Below are positions 14,201-26,341 of a DNA stretch of 64,000 nucleotides, piece by piece. A program made the position numbers and the translations under genes. The stretch's first letter is position 1; each line of letters opens with the position of its first letter. This DNA is from Myrica gale (Eukaryota > Streptophyta > Magnoliopsida > Fagales > Myricaceae): assembly GCA_963930655.1 (NCBI GenBank), contig OZ005602.1, forward strand, positions 255,501-319,500, given 5' to 3'. The notes below the pieces were generated by a model that saw nothing but the letters and a program-made list of their open reading frames with translations, was not told the origin of the DNA and did no database searches.

Positions 14201-17200
14201 CTTGGTTTGACGGCTAAGGCAGAGCGAGTGCAGGTAAACACCCCCCCCCCACCAAAAAAAAATTAAGGAAGAAAGAAGCCCTCAAGTGCTTGCCATGCGA
14301 AGATGTGCTTGGTTGCTGAGAATGAATGATACCCATTGTTTTTGTGTTCTTGTAGGATGAGGTTCGCTTGAGACTCTTTCTTGATAGCATAGGGTTTTCA
14401 GACCTAAGCGCCAAGAAAATTAAAAAATGGATGCCAGAGGACCGTAGGCAGTTTGAGATTATTCAAGAGAGGTGGGTACTTGTAGGAAATAAAATTTTGC
14501 CTCTGACGCATATTTGTTAACAGAGATATACGGAGATATTTCCTTCCTTATATGTTAATTGTAGATATGGAATAACGTAGTATATTTCTTTGTATAGTTA
14601 TTTCCTTTTCTTGTAACGTGATTTTCTTTCTAGCAATCCTTGTATACATATTTCTATAAATACAGAAGCTCCTACGGGAAAGAGGTATTCAGACCAAATT
14701 TGTCATGGTATTCAGTCTTCTATTTTACGAAGCAGTGGATTCCTACATTTGTAGTATTTCTGAACCTCCATTGATATGGCTTTGCAGTTATATAAGAGAA
14801 AAGGAGATGGAAGAAGAAATTCTAATGCAGAGACGTGAAGAGGAGGGAAGAGGTAAAGAAAGAAGGAAGGCTCTTCTGGAGAAAGAAGAACGTAAATGGA
14901 AGGAGATAGAAGCTTCACTTATTTCCTCAATACCTAATGCTGGCAGCAGAGAGGCAGCAGCTATGGCAGCTGCAGTGCGTGCAGTTGGAGGTGATGCTGT
15001 TCTTGATGATTCTTTTGCACGAGAGAGGGTTTCAAATATTGCACGAAGAATACGCACAACTCAATTAGCTCGTCGAGCACTTCAGGTTGAGTTCTCTAGT
15101 CATAATTTGTTTTTTGGTCTGCTTATCAAACATTGAGAAATACTCAAGTAAAACAGAAAAGTTATGATGTCCTTGTCTCTAGGCACAATAATATTAAGGA
15201 CAATCGTTCTTTGGAATCTTGTCAAATTGCCAAGTATATAGATCTGTATATCATTTCCCCCGTTGATGTTTTCTACATTTTCCTTCCAAATTTTTTGCCT
15301 TGCCCAAGCCATATCACTGTTTCGGCCATGGGAAGGTGATGTACCTCCCTACCTTATTGGTATTATATCCTTCTCTACATCTTTTCTCCATCATAAAGTA
15401 TCTCTTCTTGGGGTGAAAAAGCGATCTCTGGGTAAGTGTTCATAAACCTTAGGTCTCTCTACACCATTACAGTTGCTTAATCTTAATATTTGCTGCGTAC
15501 TCTACTATAATCTATTTAAACCTGCTTGATTTCTGTTGGTCAATGCAAATACATGGCCTTGTAGTATATACTGGACCAGACTGACTGAACCTAGAGTACG
15601 TCACTGTCATTGGCAGACGGGGGTTGCTGGTGCTGTATGTGTTCTTGATGATGAACCTACTACAAGTGGTAGAAACTGTGGCCAGCTTGATCCCAGTGTA
15701 TGTCAAAGTCAAAAGGTTAGTTTTTCTATTGCAGTGATGATCCAACCCGAGTCAGGGCCAGTTTGTCTTTTAGGCACTGAATTTCAGAAAAAAGTATGTT
15801 GGGAAATTCTGGTGGCTGGTTCTGAGCAAGGTATTGAGGCTGGACAAGTTGGGCTTAGATTGATAACTAAAGGTGATAGACAGACAACTGTCTCAAAGGA
15901 GTGGAGTATCAGTGCCACATGTATTGCCGATGGAAGGTTTGAGCTTTTTCTTTATTACTTTATCACAATTCTGCAATATTGTGGTGCATGTGCTTTGGTT
16001 CTCTTCCATGGAACTTATTCTGTTCTTATTTGTTTCCCATTATGTTTTGCCTTTGTCATTGCATCATCATGCTGTTACCCTCAGTACTTTAACTATAATT
16101 CACCTTCACCTGTGTTTCACAAATGTTTTGCAGGTGGCATATTGTGACAATGACAATCGATGCTGATTTAGGTGAGGCAACTTGCTTTCTGGATGGTGGT
16201 TTTGATGGCTACCAGACTGGGTTACCATTGCATGTGGGTAATAGCATTTGGGAGCAGGGGACAGACGTTTGGGTTGGTGTTAGACCACCCATAGATATGG
16301 ATGCATTTGGGAGATCAGATAGTGAAGGAGTTGAGTCCAAGATGCATATAATGGATGTTTTCCTTTGGGGAAGGTGCTTAACTGAAGATGAGATTGCTGC
16401 TCTTCACGCTGCTATTGGATCAGCTGATTTCAGTGCTATCGATTTTCCGGAAGATAATTGGCAGTGGGCAGATTCACCCTCTAGAGTACGTACCTTACAA
16501 TATTTTATTTTCATATCCTTGTACTTTTGCAAAAAGTTTACAAAAAGGCAGAAGATAATACTTAATGTTTTGGTTAAATGTGTTAACTAGTTCTGCTCAA
16601 TGTGCTTTGTCTAGATTGATGGTTGGGATAGTGATCCTGCGGATGTAGATCTATATGATAGGGATGATGTAGATTGGGATGGACAATATTCAAGTGGGAG
16701 AAAAAGGAGGTCAGAGCGGGATGCAGTTGTGGTCGACGTGGATTCTTTTGCCAGGAGGTTTAGGAAACCTAGGATGGAAACACAAGACGAAATCAATCAA
16801 CGGATGCTTTCTGTGGAACTGGCTGTCAAAGAAGCCCTCTGTGCAAGGGGTGAAAAACATTTTACTGATCATGAGTTTCCTCCAAGTGACCAATCATTGT
16901 TTGTGGATACCAAAAATCCCCCTGCAAAGTTGCAGGTTTGTTTTCCTGACTTGCTGATTGCCCTTAGATGCATTTATTTTTCCTATTGCTGCAGCATTAT
17001 TGGTCTTGCACATAGGTTGTTTCTAAGTGGATGACACCTGCGGAAATTGTGGAAGAGAGCCATCTGGCCTCAGGTCCATGTTTGTTTTCTGGGGCAGCAA
17101 ATCCTTCAGACGTTTGCCAGGTTTGGTCCCTTTTTTGCAACATGTTGCATAAAGCTTTTAGTCTGGATCATGGGCATTTTGTCATAGTTATATCTCTTGA

Positions 17201-19391
17201 AGGATTCAGTAATGCCTTGTCTTGCTTTAATGAGTTGCTTAGCTGTTTACTCAACAGGGTCGATTGGGTGATTGTTGGTTTTTGAGTGCTGTAGCTGTTT
17301 TAACGGAAGTTTCAAGAATATCAGAAGTGATTATTACTCCAGAGTATAATGAGGAAGGAATTTACACGGTCCGCTTCTGTATCCAGGTAATGGCACTTAT
17401 GATGGGTTTTATTTTTCTCTTTTTCTTCCTTTTTTGTGTAGAAAGAAGAAAGGTGATGAGGGGTTTGGATTGAACATTTTCCATGCCTGAGTTGGATTGG
17501 AATCCTTGGAGTAATGACTTGTTTTCATGTTTTTGACTTTTTTCTTAACTTTCTGCTGCTATAATATGGAGTTTCGTCTGTTTACAGCGCGGAAAGTCCT
17601 CAAAGTAGTTGGAAAACTTATATTCCGCCTTTCCTTTCGAGAATGTTTTTTTGTTAAGTTCCTCCTGCAGTTTCGGGGCAAGATGAGAAAGTTCCACATC
17701 TGCCATTTTTCAAGTCATGGCAACTTTTTCTCATGAATTGGATTATTGATTGTCACATTATGTCTTGCAATGGTGATACCTGAAGTTTGTCAAAAGAATT
17801 CCGTGTTGGTCATTGTTGGATTAGTATGTTGATGGCTGCATAATAGTGTCTTTTTTGTTTTTTAAAGGGTGAGTGGGTCCCAGTTGTTGTTGATGATTGG
17901 ATTCCATGTGAAGCTCCTGGTAAACCAGTGTTTGCTACCAGTAGGAAGGGTAATGAGCTCTGGGTCTCTATTTTGGAGAAGGCATATGCCAAATTGCATG
18001 GCTCTTTTGAGGCACTAGAAGGCGGGCTTGTTCAGGATGCTCTTGTGGACCTCACTGGAGGTGCTGGTGAGGAAATTGACATGAGGAGTGCCCAGGCCCA
18101 GATTGATCTTGCAAGTGGTAGATTGTGGTCTCAATTGTTGCGATTTAAAAAGGAGGGATTCCTGCTTGGTGCTGGGAGTCCTTCGGGTTCAGATGTGCAC
18201 ATTTCTTCCAGTGGCATTGTGCAAGGGCATGCTTACTCTTTATTGCAGGTATATTTGAATGCTACTTATCTAATCTATTAATCATATCCGACTCCAGGAC
18301 TTTGATGAAGGTGATACTTTTCTCTATTTGACTATCATTTAGGTGAGAGAAGTTGATGGCCACAAACTTGTTCAAATTAGAAATCCTTGGGCTAATGAAG
18401 TTGAGTGGAATGGACCTTGGTCTGACACATCACCTGAATGGACTGATAGGATGAAGCACAAGCTGAAGCACATTCCCCAGGTACTTATTCTGCTGCCCTA
18501 CATTATATGAGAGGATTCTACTGTCTTTTCTATGTCCATTATTTTTCTATTTCTTGAAGAAGTGTTTGGCAATTGTATAAACAATTTTGTATTTCATATT
18601 ATTGTATCATATTGTGTGCGATGATCAGAAATTTTGAACATACTTATATCTGTTGCCTTTAGAGAAGTCTTAATTGCTTATTCCCTGAATCTGAACTTCT
18701 TGAACAGTCAAGAGATGGTATATTCTGGATGTCTTGGCAAGATTTTCAGATTCATTTCCGGTCTATATATGTTTGTCGTATCTACCCCTCAGAGATGCGC
18801 TATTCTGTTCATGGCCAATGGCGTAGTTACAGTGCGGGTGGCTGCCAAGATTATGAAACGTGGCATCAAAATCCACAGTTCCGATTGAGAGCCACGGGAT
18901 CAGATGCATCACTTCCATTCCATGTGTTCATAACCTTAACTCAAGTAAGCCGTAATTAACCTTCTGTCAATTTTTCATTCACAGGAAGATATGGTTTTCA
19001 CTGGATGTTTTCCAAGTTCTCTTATATGAGTTATTTATCAAAAAAAAAAAAGTTTTCCAAGTTCTCTGACAATTTTGGTATTCAGGGTGTGGGATTCTCA
19101 AGAACCGCAGCTGGTTTCAGAAATTATCAATCTAGCCATGATTCAATGATGTTCTACATTGGGATGAGGATACTCAAAACCCGTGGCCGTCGTGCTGCTT
19201 ACAATATATATCTACACGAATCAGTTGGTGGGACAGATTATGTCAATTCTAGGGAAATATCGTGTGAAATGGTTCTGGACCCTGATCCAAAGGGTTACAC
19301 AATAGTGCCTACTACTATTCACCCTGGGGAAGAAGCACCATTTGTACTTTCTGTTTTTACGAAAGCGTCAATAACCCTGGAAGCTTTATAG
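2292..19391 (+). CDS. DEK1: DEK1 phytocalpain (DEFECTIVE KERNEL 1), 30 exons
   Basis: Plant membrane calpain, a cysteine protease needed for epidermis/aleurone identity and oriented growth; 2,162 codons against about 2,150 in Arabidopsis. Exons: 2292-2416, 4170-4420, 5803-5985, 6146-6281, 6822-6952, 7064-7178, 7266-8295, 8477-8587, 9136-9194, 9911-10076, 11002-11275, 11375-11525, 11847-11958, 12055-12220, 12341-12411, 12536-12627, 12813-12975, 13168-13239, 13856-14233, 14356-14471, 14788-15085, 15617-15936, 16134-16485, 16615-16935, 17016-17120, 17258-17386, 17868-18248, 18343-18480, 18708-18944, 19086-19391. All junctions keep frame. The start [10 protein letters not shown] is the family start. 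Residues 1 to about 1130 are many membrane segments interrupted by a Ser-rich loop (exon 7); a charged linker (exons 20-21), an LG3-like region (exons 22-23), CysPc (exons 24-29) and C2-like domain (exons 29-30) follow. Triad: Cys1772 in GDCWFLSA, His1930 in QGHAYSLL, Asn1950 in RNPWANE. Intron 4 has a GC donor. Introns carry SINE and LINE pieces. Confidence 0.97.
3531..4026 (+). repeat. 69-bp direct repeat in DEK1 intron 1
   Basis: Positions 3531-3599 and 3958-4026 are the same 69-bp sequence with one visible mismatch (CAGTTG against CAGCTG), 427 bp apart. The copies lie in the 1.75-kb first intron of DEK1. There is no transposon signature at the outer edges; a local duplication is the simplest reading. 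Confidence 0.85.
6367..6553 (-). mobile_element. 5'-truncated LINE 3' end in DEK1 intron 4
   Basis: Read on the minus strand, this is the 3' end of a LINE: a GGCTCTATGTTGCATTCTC stretch, then AGCTTGTATGCT, then CTCTTGTACTGTCAAC, ending in TTTTACTTATCAAAAAAA. The same blocks in the same order occur at about 47612-47790. It is flanked by TATTGGTT on both sides (6359-6366 and 6554-6561), consistent with a target-site duplication. It lies about 85 bp downstream of the GC splice donor of intron 4. Confidence 0.75.
11610..11806 (+). mobile_element. tRNA-derived SINE in DEK1 intron 12
   Basis: Roughly 197 bp, much more GC-rich than the surrounding intron. It starts CCCCAAGGGTTCGG, contains an A-box-like stretch (GTGTGGTGGTAAGG) and a B-box-like stretch (CCAAGTTCGAGCCCC), and ends in an A run. 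A perfect 20-bp duplication of intron sequence flanks it (left about 11590-11609, right 11807-11826, both containing GCTCGGTCATTGACAGTA). The long target duplication plus poly(A) indicates LINE-mediated retroposition. The SINE is in the sense orientation of DEK1 and does not overlap an exon. Confidence 0.9.
12667..12685 (+). mobile_element. Ultra-short A-rich retroposon-like insert, DEK1 intron 16
   Basis: Nineteen bases, CTTATAAAAAAAAAAATCG, sit between two exact copies of TATCTCACTTGTC (12654-12666 and 12686-12698). The CTTAT plus poly(A) pattern resembles the tail ACTTATCAAAAAA of LINE copies in this window. The best reading is a LINE insertion truncated to its last bases. Confidence 0.55.
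19023..19051 (+). mobile_element. Ultra-short LINE-tail insert, DEK1 intron 29
   Basis: A 29-bp segment containing GTTATTTATCAAAAAAAA is flanked by two exact 16-bp copies of GTTTTCCAAGTTCTCT (19007-19022 and 19052-19067). The duplicated flank and A tail are the hallmarks of target-primed reverse transcription, with almost the whole element lost. It lies 34 bp upstream of the last DEK1 exon. Confidence 0.7.
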
Positions 19392-21631
19392 TATGCAGAT
19401 GGCTCTTCCATTGGTTTTGTCCAATGGGCTGAGAGCATGTTTGCAGAATTTTTGAATTGCTTGGGTCGTGCGTGGATCATTAATTCCTGCGGGCAGGTTT
19501 TGTTGTACATCAGTACACAGAATGACAAGGTATGTTTCTGTCTCTCATTCCCCATTGTCTTCTAATTCTCCCACAGGAGATAGGTGCGTCGCTAAAGAAT
19601 CCAACGCATGCTTTTTCCTTGGAATTATGCACACTGTATTCTTTACGCACTTTCATTCAGCTGTAACTAATGCTGCTACCAAAACTGGACTTGAGATTTT
19701 GGTCTTTTGCAGGTTATATTGATGTGATTTTCTGCTACCAGGATGGCTTATTGGAGTTGTGCGTTTCGGATCTTCATTCTTTCTGCAGCTCGAAGCTTCG
19801 GAAAAATATTTAATTTCTGAATGAGTTGCCACGCTATTGTCTAGACAAGAGGAATGGTTAAAAAGAAATGGTGTCTCATGATAATCTGGTGGCTTCCGCA
19901 GCCTGGGTCTGTTGGGTTACGTACTTGTGCATGGCGATGGTTGGAAAGGGTTCTCGGGTTTTTCTGTAAATAATAGTGGGTACTGCAAGTCTGCAAGGGA
20001 TATAGGTGATGATGTAAATGAGGCCGGAAAAAAAGAAAGTTGAAAAGATAGGGAAATAATTTGTAATGCGTAGTTGAAGGGGGAATATAGGAAATCATTG
20101 TAGCTGGGAAAGGGTTTATATTTTCAGCTGCAGTTTTGAAAGTGCGTTGTAATCTCAAAAGAATAGTTGTTGCAATATAATCCCCATTTCCAATTGTTGA
20201 TTTTCACCTCTTCTCGCCAAAAGTTGGTAAGGATAATTGATGATTAAATATTCCTTGCTAATTCAGTGGCTTAATTACTGATACATGCCTATGGTATTTA
20301 CTTTTAGTCTTCTTGTGGTTTACTTTTTTCAACATCAAAATTTTAGTCTACTAAAAATTAGCCCAATATCGAAAATGGGATTCAAAAATAAGTTATTTAA
20401 TTCTGATAATAGATATCTCGACGATTTTGAAAATAGACATCTCAGATCTTGAATCTAAGTTGGAAGTCGTATGTAAAAAAAAAGAGAAAAATTACTTTGA
20501 GCCCTTAAATTATCAAACAAATTAAGGTCATATTTGTAATTTACTTGATATTTGTAGTTCAGGAAACGATTTGATAAAATTTGACAGTTCGTGGACTCAA
20601 TGTGTCAAGATTGGTAGTTTAAGACCATATTTGTAATTTACTTGATAGTGTAAGGGTTCAACTTTACCCCTAAAAAAAACATGCTTGTATGTTAAAAAAT
20701 AGGCCATGAAGAGGAAGCAACACTAGCATTCACTCACTTAGAACGTCTTAGTTAATTCCTTGTTCTTACAGGGAAGAAAATAAAAAATCCGTTAAGCTCT
20801 TGTTCAGGAAAATAAAAACAATTACTACCTTAGAATAATACAAATATCAATATATACATTATAACAAAATGATACCAATAAATATCAAGCTAAAAAAAAA
20901 TCAAATTCTTGGCTCAGAAAGTAAAGTTAACATTTTAACAACTTGATGAGAAAAGAAACAAGTATCTATTAACACTTCACTCCAGTAACTAAGAATGTCA
21001 ATTACTCCCCCTAGCCCAAAATCAATTTCTTAGAAAAAAGAAAAAGAAATATTGCTTACTACCTTTATAAAGAAAAAAAAATCTCAAAAAATAAAAATAA
21101 AAATATATCAGTTAATACCTTGATCAGAAAATAGAAAATGTTAAATTCCCCAGACTCCCCTGTTGCCGAAGAGGGAGTAGTGAAAAGCAAAAACTGAATT
21201 CCATTTCAGAAGGCAGTACAAAACATCAGATTCTGTGACAACCCTTTTTCCCTTTTTGAGTGGCAAGGAATCCAGGGTGGCATTAACTCAATCCAAAATC
21301 TAAAGCCATATAAAAACGTGTCCATGCATATGCAATGCAACTTCTGAGAGTACCCGTGAAACGACATAAAAGCAAAACCCAAAGCATGCTTCAGAAGTAG
21401 ACAAAAGCATCATTAAAGGAAAGGGGGCAGCGAGGAAGAAAATTATTTCCAAGAAGTTAAATTGGCAGAGCAATTTCTACAGAAAAAAACAATACAAGGG
21501 AGACAGAGAGAGACCCGTTTCACGATTAATTTTCTTTCTTTTCCTTTTCCTTTTACTCCTTTCCTTCACTTCTCACTAAAAGAAAAAAAAAATCAAGTTT
21601 CCTTGCCAGCCTCCTTATTTGTTGAAATCTC
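19392..21631. other. DEK1 3' UTR and AT-rich spacer to the DUF1639 gene
   Basis: The first 800 bp or so is probably DEK1 3' UTR. A possible UTR intron runs from GTATGT near 19530 to TTTTGCAG near 19711. Transcripts may end near 20170, where the sequence turns AT-rich. At about 20485-20680 two opposed, imperfect ends (TTTGAGCCCTTA and TAAGGGTTCAACTTTACCCC) suggest a decayed MITE. From 20700 to 21450 nothing is recognisable; 21450-21631 is probably 3' UTR of the convergent DUF1639 gene. Confidence 0.5.
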
Positions 21632-23316
21632 TCATTCTGACTCACTATCCATACTTCCCATGGCCTTCAACCCTCTGGGTTTCTGCATCACCTGTAGTCA
21701 AATCACATATCCTTCAGCAACTGTGAATTTATCAGAATTCGATATTTTTGGTTGCCCAGAAAAAAGAGGTAAAAGTAGGAAGTACATTTAAGTCGAAACT
21801 CAGGTTGAGCTGATTTTTTTTTTTTTGCTTCCAAATCTCAAGTACCAAACAATCAAAATATCATTTAATTTCCTTCTCTTTTCCTGCATTTCTCAGAAAC
21901 CAAACTGTACAAAGCGAAGCATTAAACAGACACAACAAAGGGTAGAGAGAAGATCGAGGGAAACCGATCAGTACCTTCTTTGAAGCCTTTTTCTCCCTCA
22001 CCTCGTACCTCTCTTGGCATAGATCTGATAGCCATGCACCTGGACTGACCAACTGCACACGGAATACACGAGAAGTAACGAATAAACATGTATTCCGTGA
22101 AGTAAGGAATAAACATACATGCAAGTCTCAAAAGTAGTTTTCTACCAAATTTCATATCAAAACAGAAAATTGCGCATTGCTATGATTAAGAGAGTTACAA
22201 GTAGGCTTTTCTGTATCAGCTTAGCCCTCTTCTTGGGCCTTTGAGGAAGCTTACACCCTTTCATAGCCATAAAATCCTCCTCCTTTTCTTTGCTGGACAG
22301 TGTAATAAACAGCTTTGGCCAAACAAGCCCTCTGTCTTCCTTTACATGATCCATCAACACCTTCCCATTATCATCCAAACCCAATGAACCCCTTGTTGAG
22401 TAATATCGATCCTCCTTATCCGGTGATGCTACTATTGCCTTCCGGTTATTCATTGGCAAGTCAGAGTTCCTAAGGACCAAAAATAAACAGGAAGTATTAA
22501 CACTTTCGTTATCCAAATAATCAGATTGGCTTTGTGAAAGACACACTTAACATTACAGTAAAAAGTCTTTTCCATTCATCATATAATAACAACCACTAAG
22601 ACAACCGGTACGTAATTCCTATATTCCTACCTTTCCTTAGCAACAAGTTAGTGTAAATAAACTTGCACTTCCTTTTTCTGTTTTGTACCAATTACTTCCT
22701 TCCATTTACAATGCTGCACCATCAGATCAAATTAACCAAAGAAAATGCAACCGACCAGATATAGAATAATGGCTAATGTAAGAAAGGGAGTAAAATCGAA
22801 TGCTTTTCATGGATCTAACCTAAACATGCCCACTCCAACGAACACCCTTACATCTTTTTTTTTTCTTTCCCTCCTTCTGCTTCCCCCCCTACCTTTTCCT
22901 AGCAACCAACAGAGAGTAAATTCGTCCTGTAAGCCTTATAAAGCTTGAAACTTCCTCTACCACTCATTTTGTTTTGAAGAAACCCCGTACAATACTCCTT
23001 TACATTCAAATTGTCAAATCGCTTCAAACTGCTAAAGATTTTTTCTCTCTCATCATCAGGGTGTTTGTTTGTCTTACTTGTGGAGTCTTTGGAGCTGCGG
23101 AGAACCCAAGCTTTTCTCGGCAGTGCCAACGACGCGGCGATCGACACGAGAAGTGATTTTCTTCTTCCCTAAACAGTCGGATTTGTCGGCCAAGCTTTGG
23201 TCTTTGGCTTTCACGCATCTAAGCCTCTTTCTGTTACCCCATTGAAGCCCAAAGTCCTCCGTAGCTCTATTGATGTTATGCCCTCTTTGACTCTTGGCTT
23301 CCTTTTCCTTTTCCAT
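21632..23316 (-). CDS. DUF1639 family protein, four coding exons
   Basis: Plant-specific protein of unknown function, 212 codons. Exons on the minus strand: 23316-23078, 22469-22199, 22052-21975, 21682-21632; all junctions are GT-AG and keep frame. The N-terminal part has the family signature GLQWGNRKRLRC near residues 23-34 and RVDRRVV near 57-63. The C-terminal DUF1639 region runs WPKLFITLSSKEKEEDF, KGCKLPQRPKKRAK, then SPGAWLSDLCQERYEVREKK and ends PRGLKAMGSM plus acidic residues and TGA. The start MEKEKEAK lies just inside an exon that begins after TTTGTGTTGCAG, so a 5' UTR intron is likely and leader exons lie near 23500-23900. The basic stretches suggest nuclear location, which is inference. 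The family has no established biochemical role. Confidence 0.9.
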
Positions 23317-25481
23317 TCCTCTGCAACACAAACACATACCTTTACAAATTAGCCAGTACCCATTTGCGTTTTCCTTCTGAAAGCAATAGAACACACCGAG
23401 AAATTGCGATAATTTGCGAGAAAATTGTGGCAATGATAAGTGCTTACCGACCTCAAGATCTAAGGAGCACACGACGGGTTCTATGCAAAGGCTCTCAAAA
23501 TCAGCCTGCATTTTCAATCGTAAGGCAATATTCATCAATGCAATTCTACATAAAGGAAAACCCGCCAACAAAGCGAATAAAATAGTGAAGAAGTTGTTTG
23601 ATTGCTGAGGAAGTCTGGGGAGAGAGAGAGAGGAAATAAACAAAGGAAGAATCCAATCGCAATTACCACGCTAAAAATAGCTCATTTCGCATCCTTTAGG
23701 AGTTCTCCTCGGCAACCAAACAATCCATGACTGCAAATGCAGAGAGAGAGGGGGTGGGGGTAGAGCGAGAGCGAGAGAAATCGAAAGAGTTGTAATTTCT
23801 CACAGCAAATCAAAAAGAAAAGAATTCCAGAGAAAAGTCAGGGAATGAAAAATCAGCATCCCAAGCTTTTGTATTCTTTGAGCTAAAGAAATCAAACTAT
23901 AGAAAGGGAAAAAAACGGCTGTATTCTGTTATCTTCACCCAAATTGATCTCCCTCTGTTTTCTCTGCTCTGTTTCTTCTCACCCTACTTTGGTTTTCTTC
24001 GCTAAAAACTTGAAAGTTCACATTTGGTATGGAAAATAGGTTGGAAATGACAATGACCGTGGGATGTTGAATGTACGGCCAGATGAGTTTCCCTCCAACT
24101 CACCCAGCATCCGCCTTTGCCAAATTGGTGCTTGGAAGGGTTTCTTTGAACTCTTGGAACACGTGACATTGCCCATCTCAACCATCCACGGACTGTATGT
24201 CTGTATGAGCATCTGATCTTTTACAGTTTACACAAGTTGGTGTTTAGAAAGGTTGGGGGACTTCACACTCATCACACTGACCTATAAATTGGGCCTTTGA
24301 TTGACAATTAGAGAAGCCCAACGTAGCCCATAACTGAAAACTTGCCAGCAAATATGGCCCATGCCATGTTTCATTCCAGGCAAATATGGGCCCGAGTTTT
24401 TTATTCGGATCAAGCAGTCGGCTCAGTTCAAGCATAGCATTCTTTTTTTCTTCTTTTGTGTTTGCATTTGGTCATTTAACCGGCTTTTTTTTCAGACGAT
24501 TGAGGGAAAGGGAGAAGATCTCGATGGCTAAAGGAGGCACGAGTAAGTGAAGATACAGAGGTGAACCACACATCTTTAAGAAGGGTCATGATCATTTAAC
24601 CGGCTTATTTGCTTGAATATGGACCTTAAACATTTGGTCCATTCAGCTACTTTTACACCGGATGACTGGGAAGATCCAGACAAGGTTTAAACCTTTGGCG
24701 TTCTTTGACACTTATCAACGTATTAAATCCCCCACAAAAACCTTGTTGGCATAGGATGACAAGCATGGCTTCAAAGGCAATGACTGAATGGAGTTGACGC
24801 ATGACCAAAATGACCTAAGGTTCTTGACTCATTTTACATATGTTGATGACATTATTGTTAATTCATTAAGTTATGGAGAGTATTATTAAATGATGCAAAA
24901 TGTTTAATATTGATAATTCGAATGTGTAATGGGTCAAACTCCTATAATTTATAGGTAAAAAATTGTATTTATCCCCTAAGACTGTCTAAGATAGCATTTA
25001 ATTTGTATCCTTACCAAATTAGATGCATCCCTTACCGAGCCAGATCCTGAGGAGCTTGCGGAAGGAAGCCTCTTTCCAATGACTAGCTCGAGTTCATAAC
25101 TATCTCGACTCTTGCAAAAGCCCTACTAAACAGAGACACAAGTGGCTAATAACTTATTTGGGGATTAAAGTTAAAGTTCACTAGAAAGGAGAGCTGAAAC
25201 CGAATTGAATAATGTATAGGTGCTAGGCTTTACTGACAAATGTTGTCCTTTTCTTGGACACTTGGGATCATTTCCATGCCTTTGTTGTAAAGCCAGAAGG
25301 GGTCCTGCCAAGTGCCAAGTGCCAAGTGCCAACCTTGTGGTTGTGGTACGGCGTAGTGGGTTCCTGACTCACCCAAATTCACAACGGTTAATATGGCATA
25401 GAAAGCAATAGAGACCATTGGTTCAAAATTTGAGGCCCCATATGCCAGTGTTGGTATTTGAAGCGAAAAGGGTAGTCATGA
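23317..25481. other. DUF1639 leader/promoter and intergenic DNA
   Basis: About 23317-23950 holds GA-rich (on the plus strand) leader sequence of the DUF1639 gene, including a GAGAGAGAGA tract near 23740. From 24000 to 25481 there is no coherent gene. Short open frames on both strands lack recognisable domains. A small tandem of GTGCCAA units is present near 25312-25332. Confidence 0.5.
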
Positions 25482-25489
25482 GTCAGGAG

Positions 25490-26333
25490 TTGGGCTGCGC
25501 AAACTCACCGGATTTTTGTTAAAACCGGCACCGGCAATTCGTCGGTAACCGCCACTTTTTTAAAATAAAAAAAAATATATATATATATAACGACATTTTA
25601 TCCTCCAGTCTATCTCTACTTCATGTTTTTATTTATTTTTTAATAATATAAATAAAGGGCGTCGATCGACGCCATTACTTATGTTGGGTTAGGGTAAAAA
25701 CCCTAACCCTAACCCTACCTCACTTTAACTTTTGTTCTTTTTTAATTTTATTTAAGAAAAAACAGTGTCGTCTCTTAAAGAGAACGAAGCCATTGCTTTT
25801 GCTGGGTTAGGTAAAAATCCAAACTTTTCATTGTAATTTTTTTTAATTAAAAAAAAGGAAAAAAGCCACGTTGCCCCTCAGTCTCCTCAGTCTCCGTCGT
25901 CTCTGCTCTCCCCCTCCCCCACGTTGTCACTCACTCACCTCTGTCTCCGTCGTTTTCATCGCCCATCCTAAAGCAGTATGATGTTTTGATTCTTTTGAAA
26001 ATGGTCTTTACAATCTTCATAGATGAGTTTTTTTTCATGGATTTATTTTGTGAATCTGTATTTTTTCTTTGTGAATCTGATTTTTTTTTCGTTGTGAATC
26101 TGTGATGGTTTTCATTTTGGGTTCGAGGAGAAGAGAAAATTTATTGTGAAATTATTTTTTTTTTGTGAAATTTTATGAATTGGTTGACCGGTTATTTTGT
26201 AACCGGCACCGACAACGGCTGATTATTTGGCCTGCCAGTTCCGGTGTCGGTGTCAAATATAGGCCACCGGAATTAACGGTGACGGTGCCGATTTTAGCCA
26301 AACCGACATCTACATCACCGGTGCCCACCCCTA
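25490..26333. mobile_element. Non-autonomous hAT-like element, perfect 8-bp TSD
   Basis: The 844-bp element is flanked by GTCAGGAG on both sides (25482-25489 and 26334-26341), the 8-bp duplication expected of hAT transposons. Its ends are TTGGGCTGCGCAAACTCACC on the left and GGTGCCCACCCCTA on the right, imperfect inverses of a TAGGGNTG terminus. The subterminal regions are rich in ACCGGCACCGG-type palindromes. No transposase is present. The interior carries an AT microsatellite (about 25566-25590) and CCCTAACCCTAACCCTA (telomere-like) near 25700. A related element lies at 55284-56618. Confidence 0.8.
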
Positions 26334-26341
26334 GTCAGGAG

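Noticed and set aside
20485..20680. Possible MITE in the DEK1/DUF1639 spacer
   Set aside because: Opposed ends are suggestive, but the inverted repeat is weak and no target duplication could be defined; mentioned only in the spacer entry.
25690..25725. CCCTAA repeats suggesting a telomere
   Set aside because: Only about three units, inside a hAT-like element flanked by ordinary intergenic DNA; an interstitial motif, not a chromosome end.
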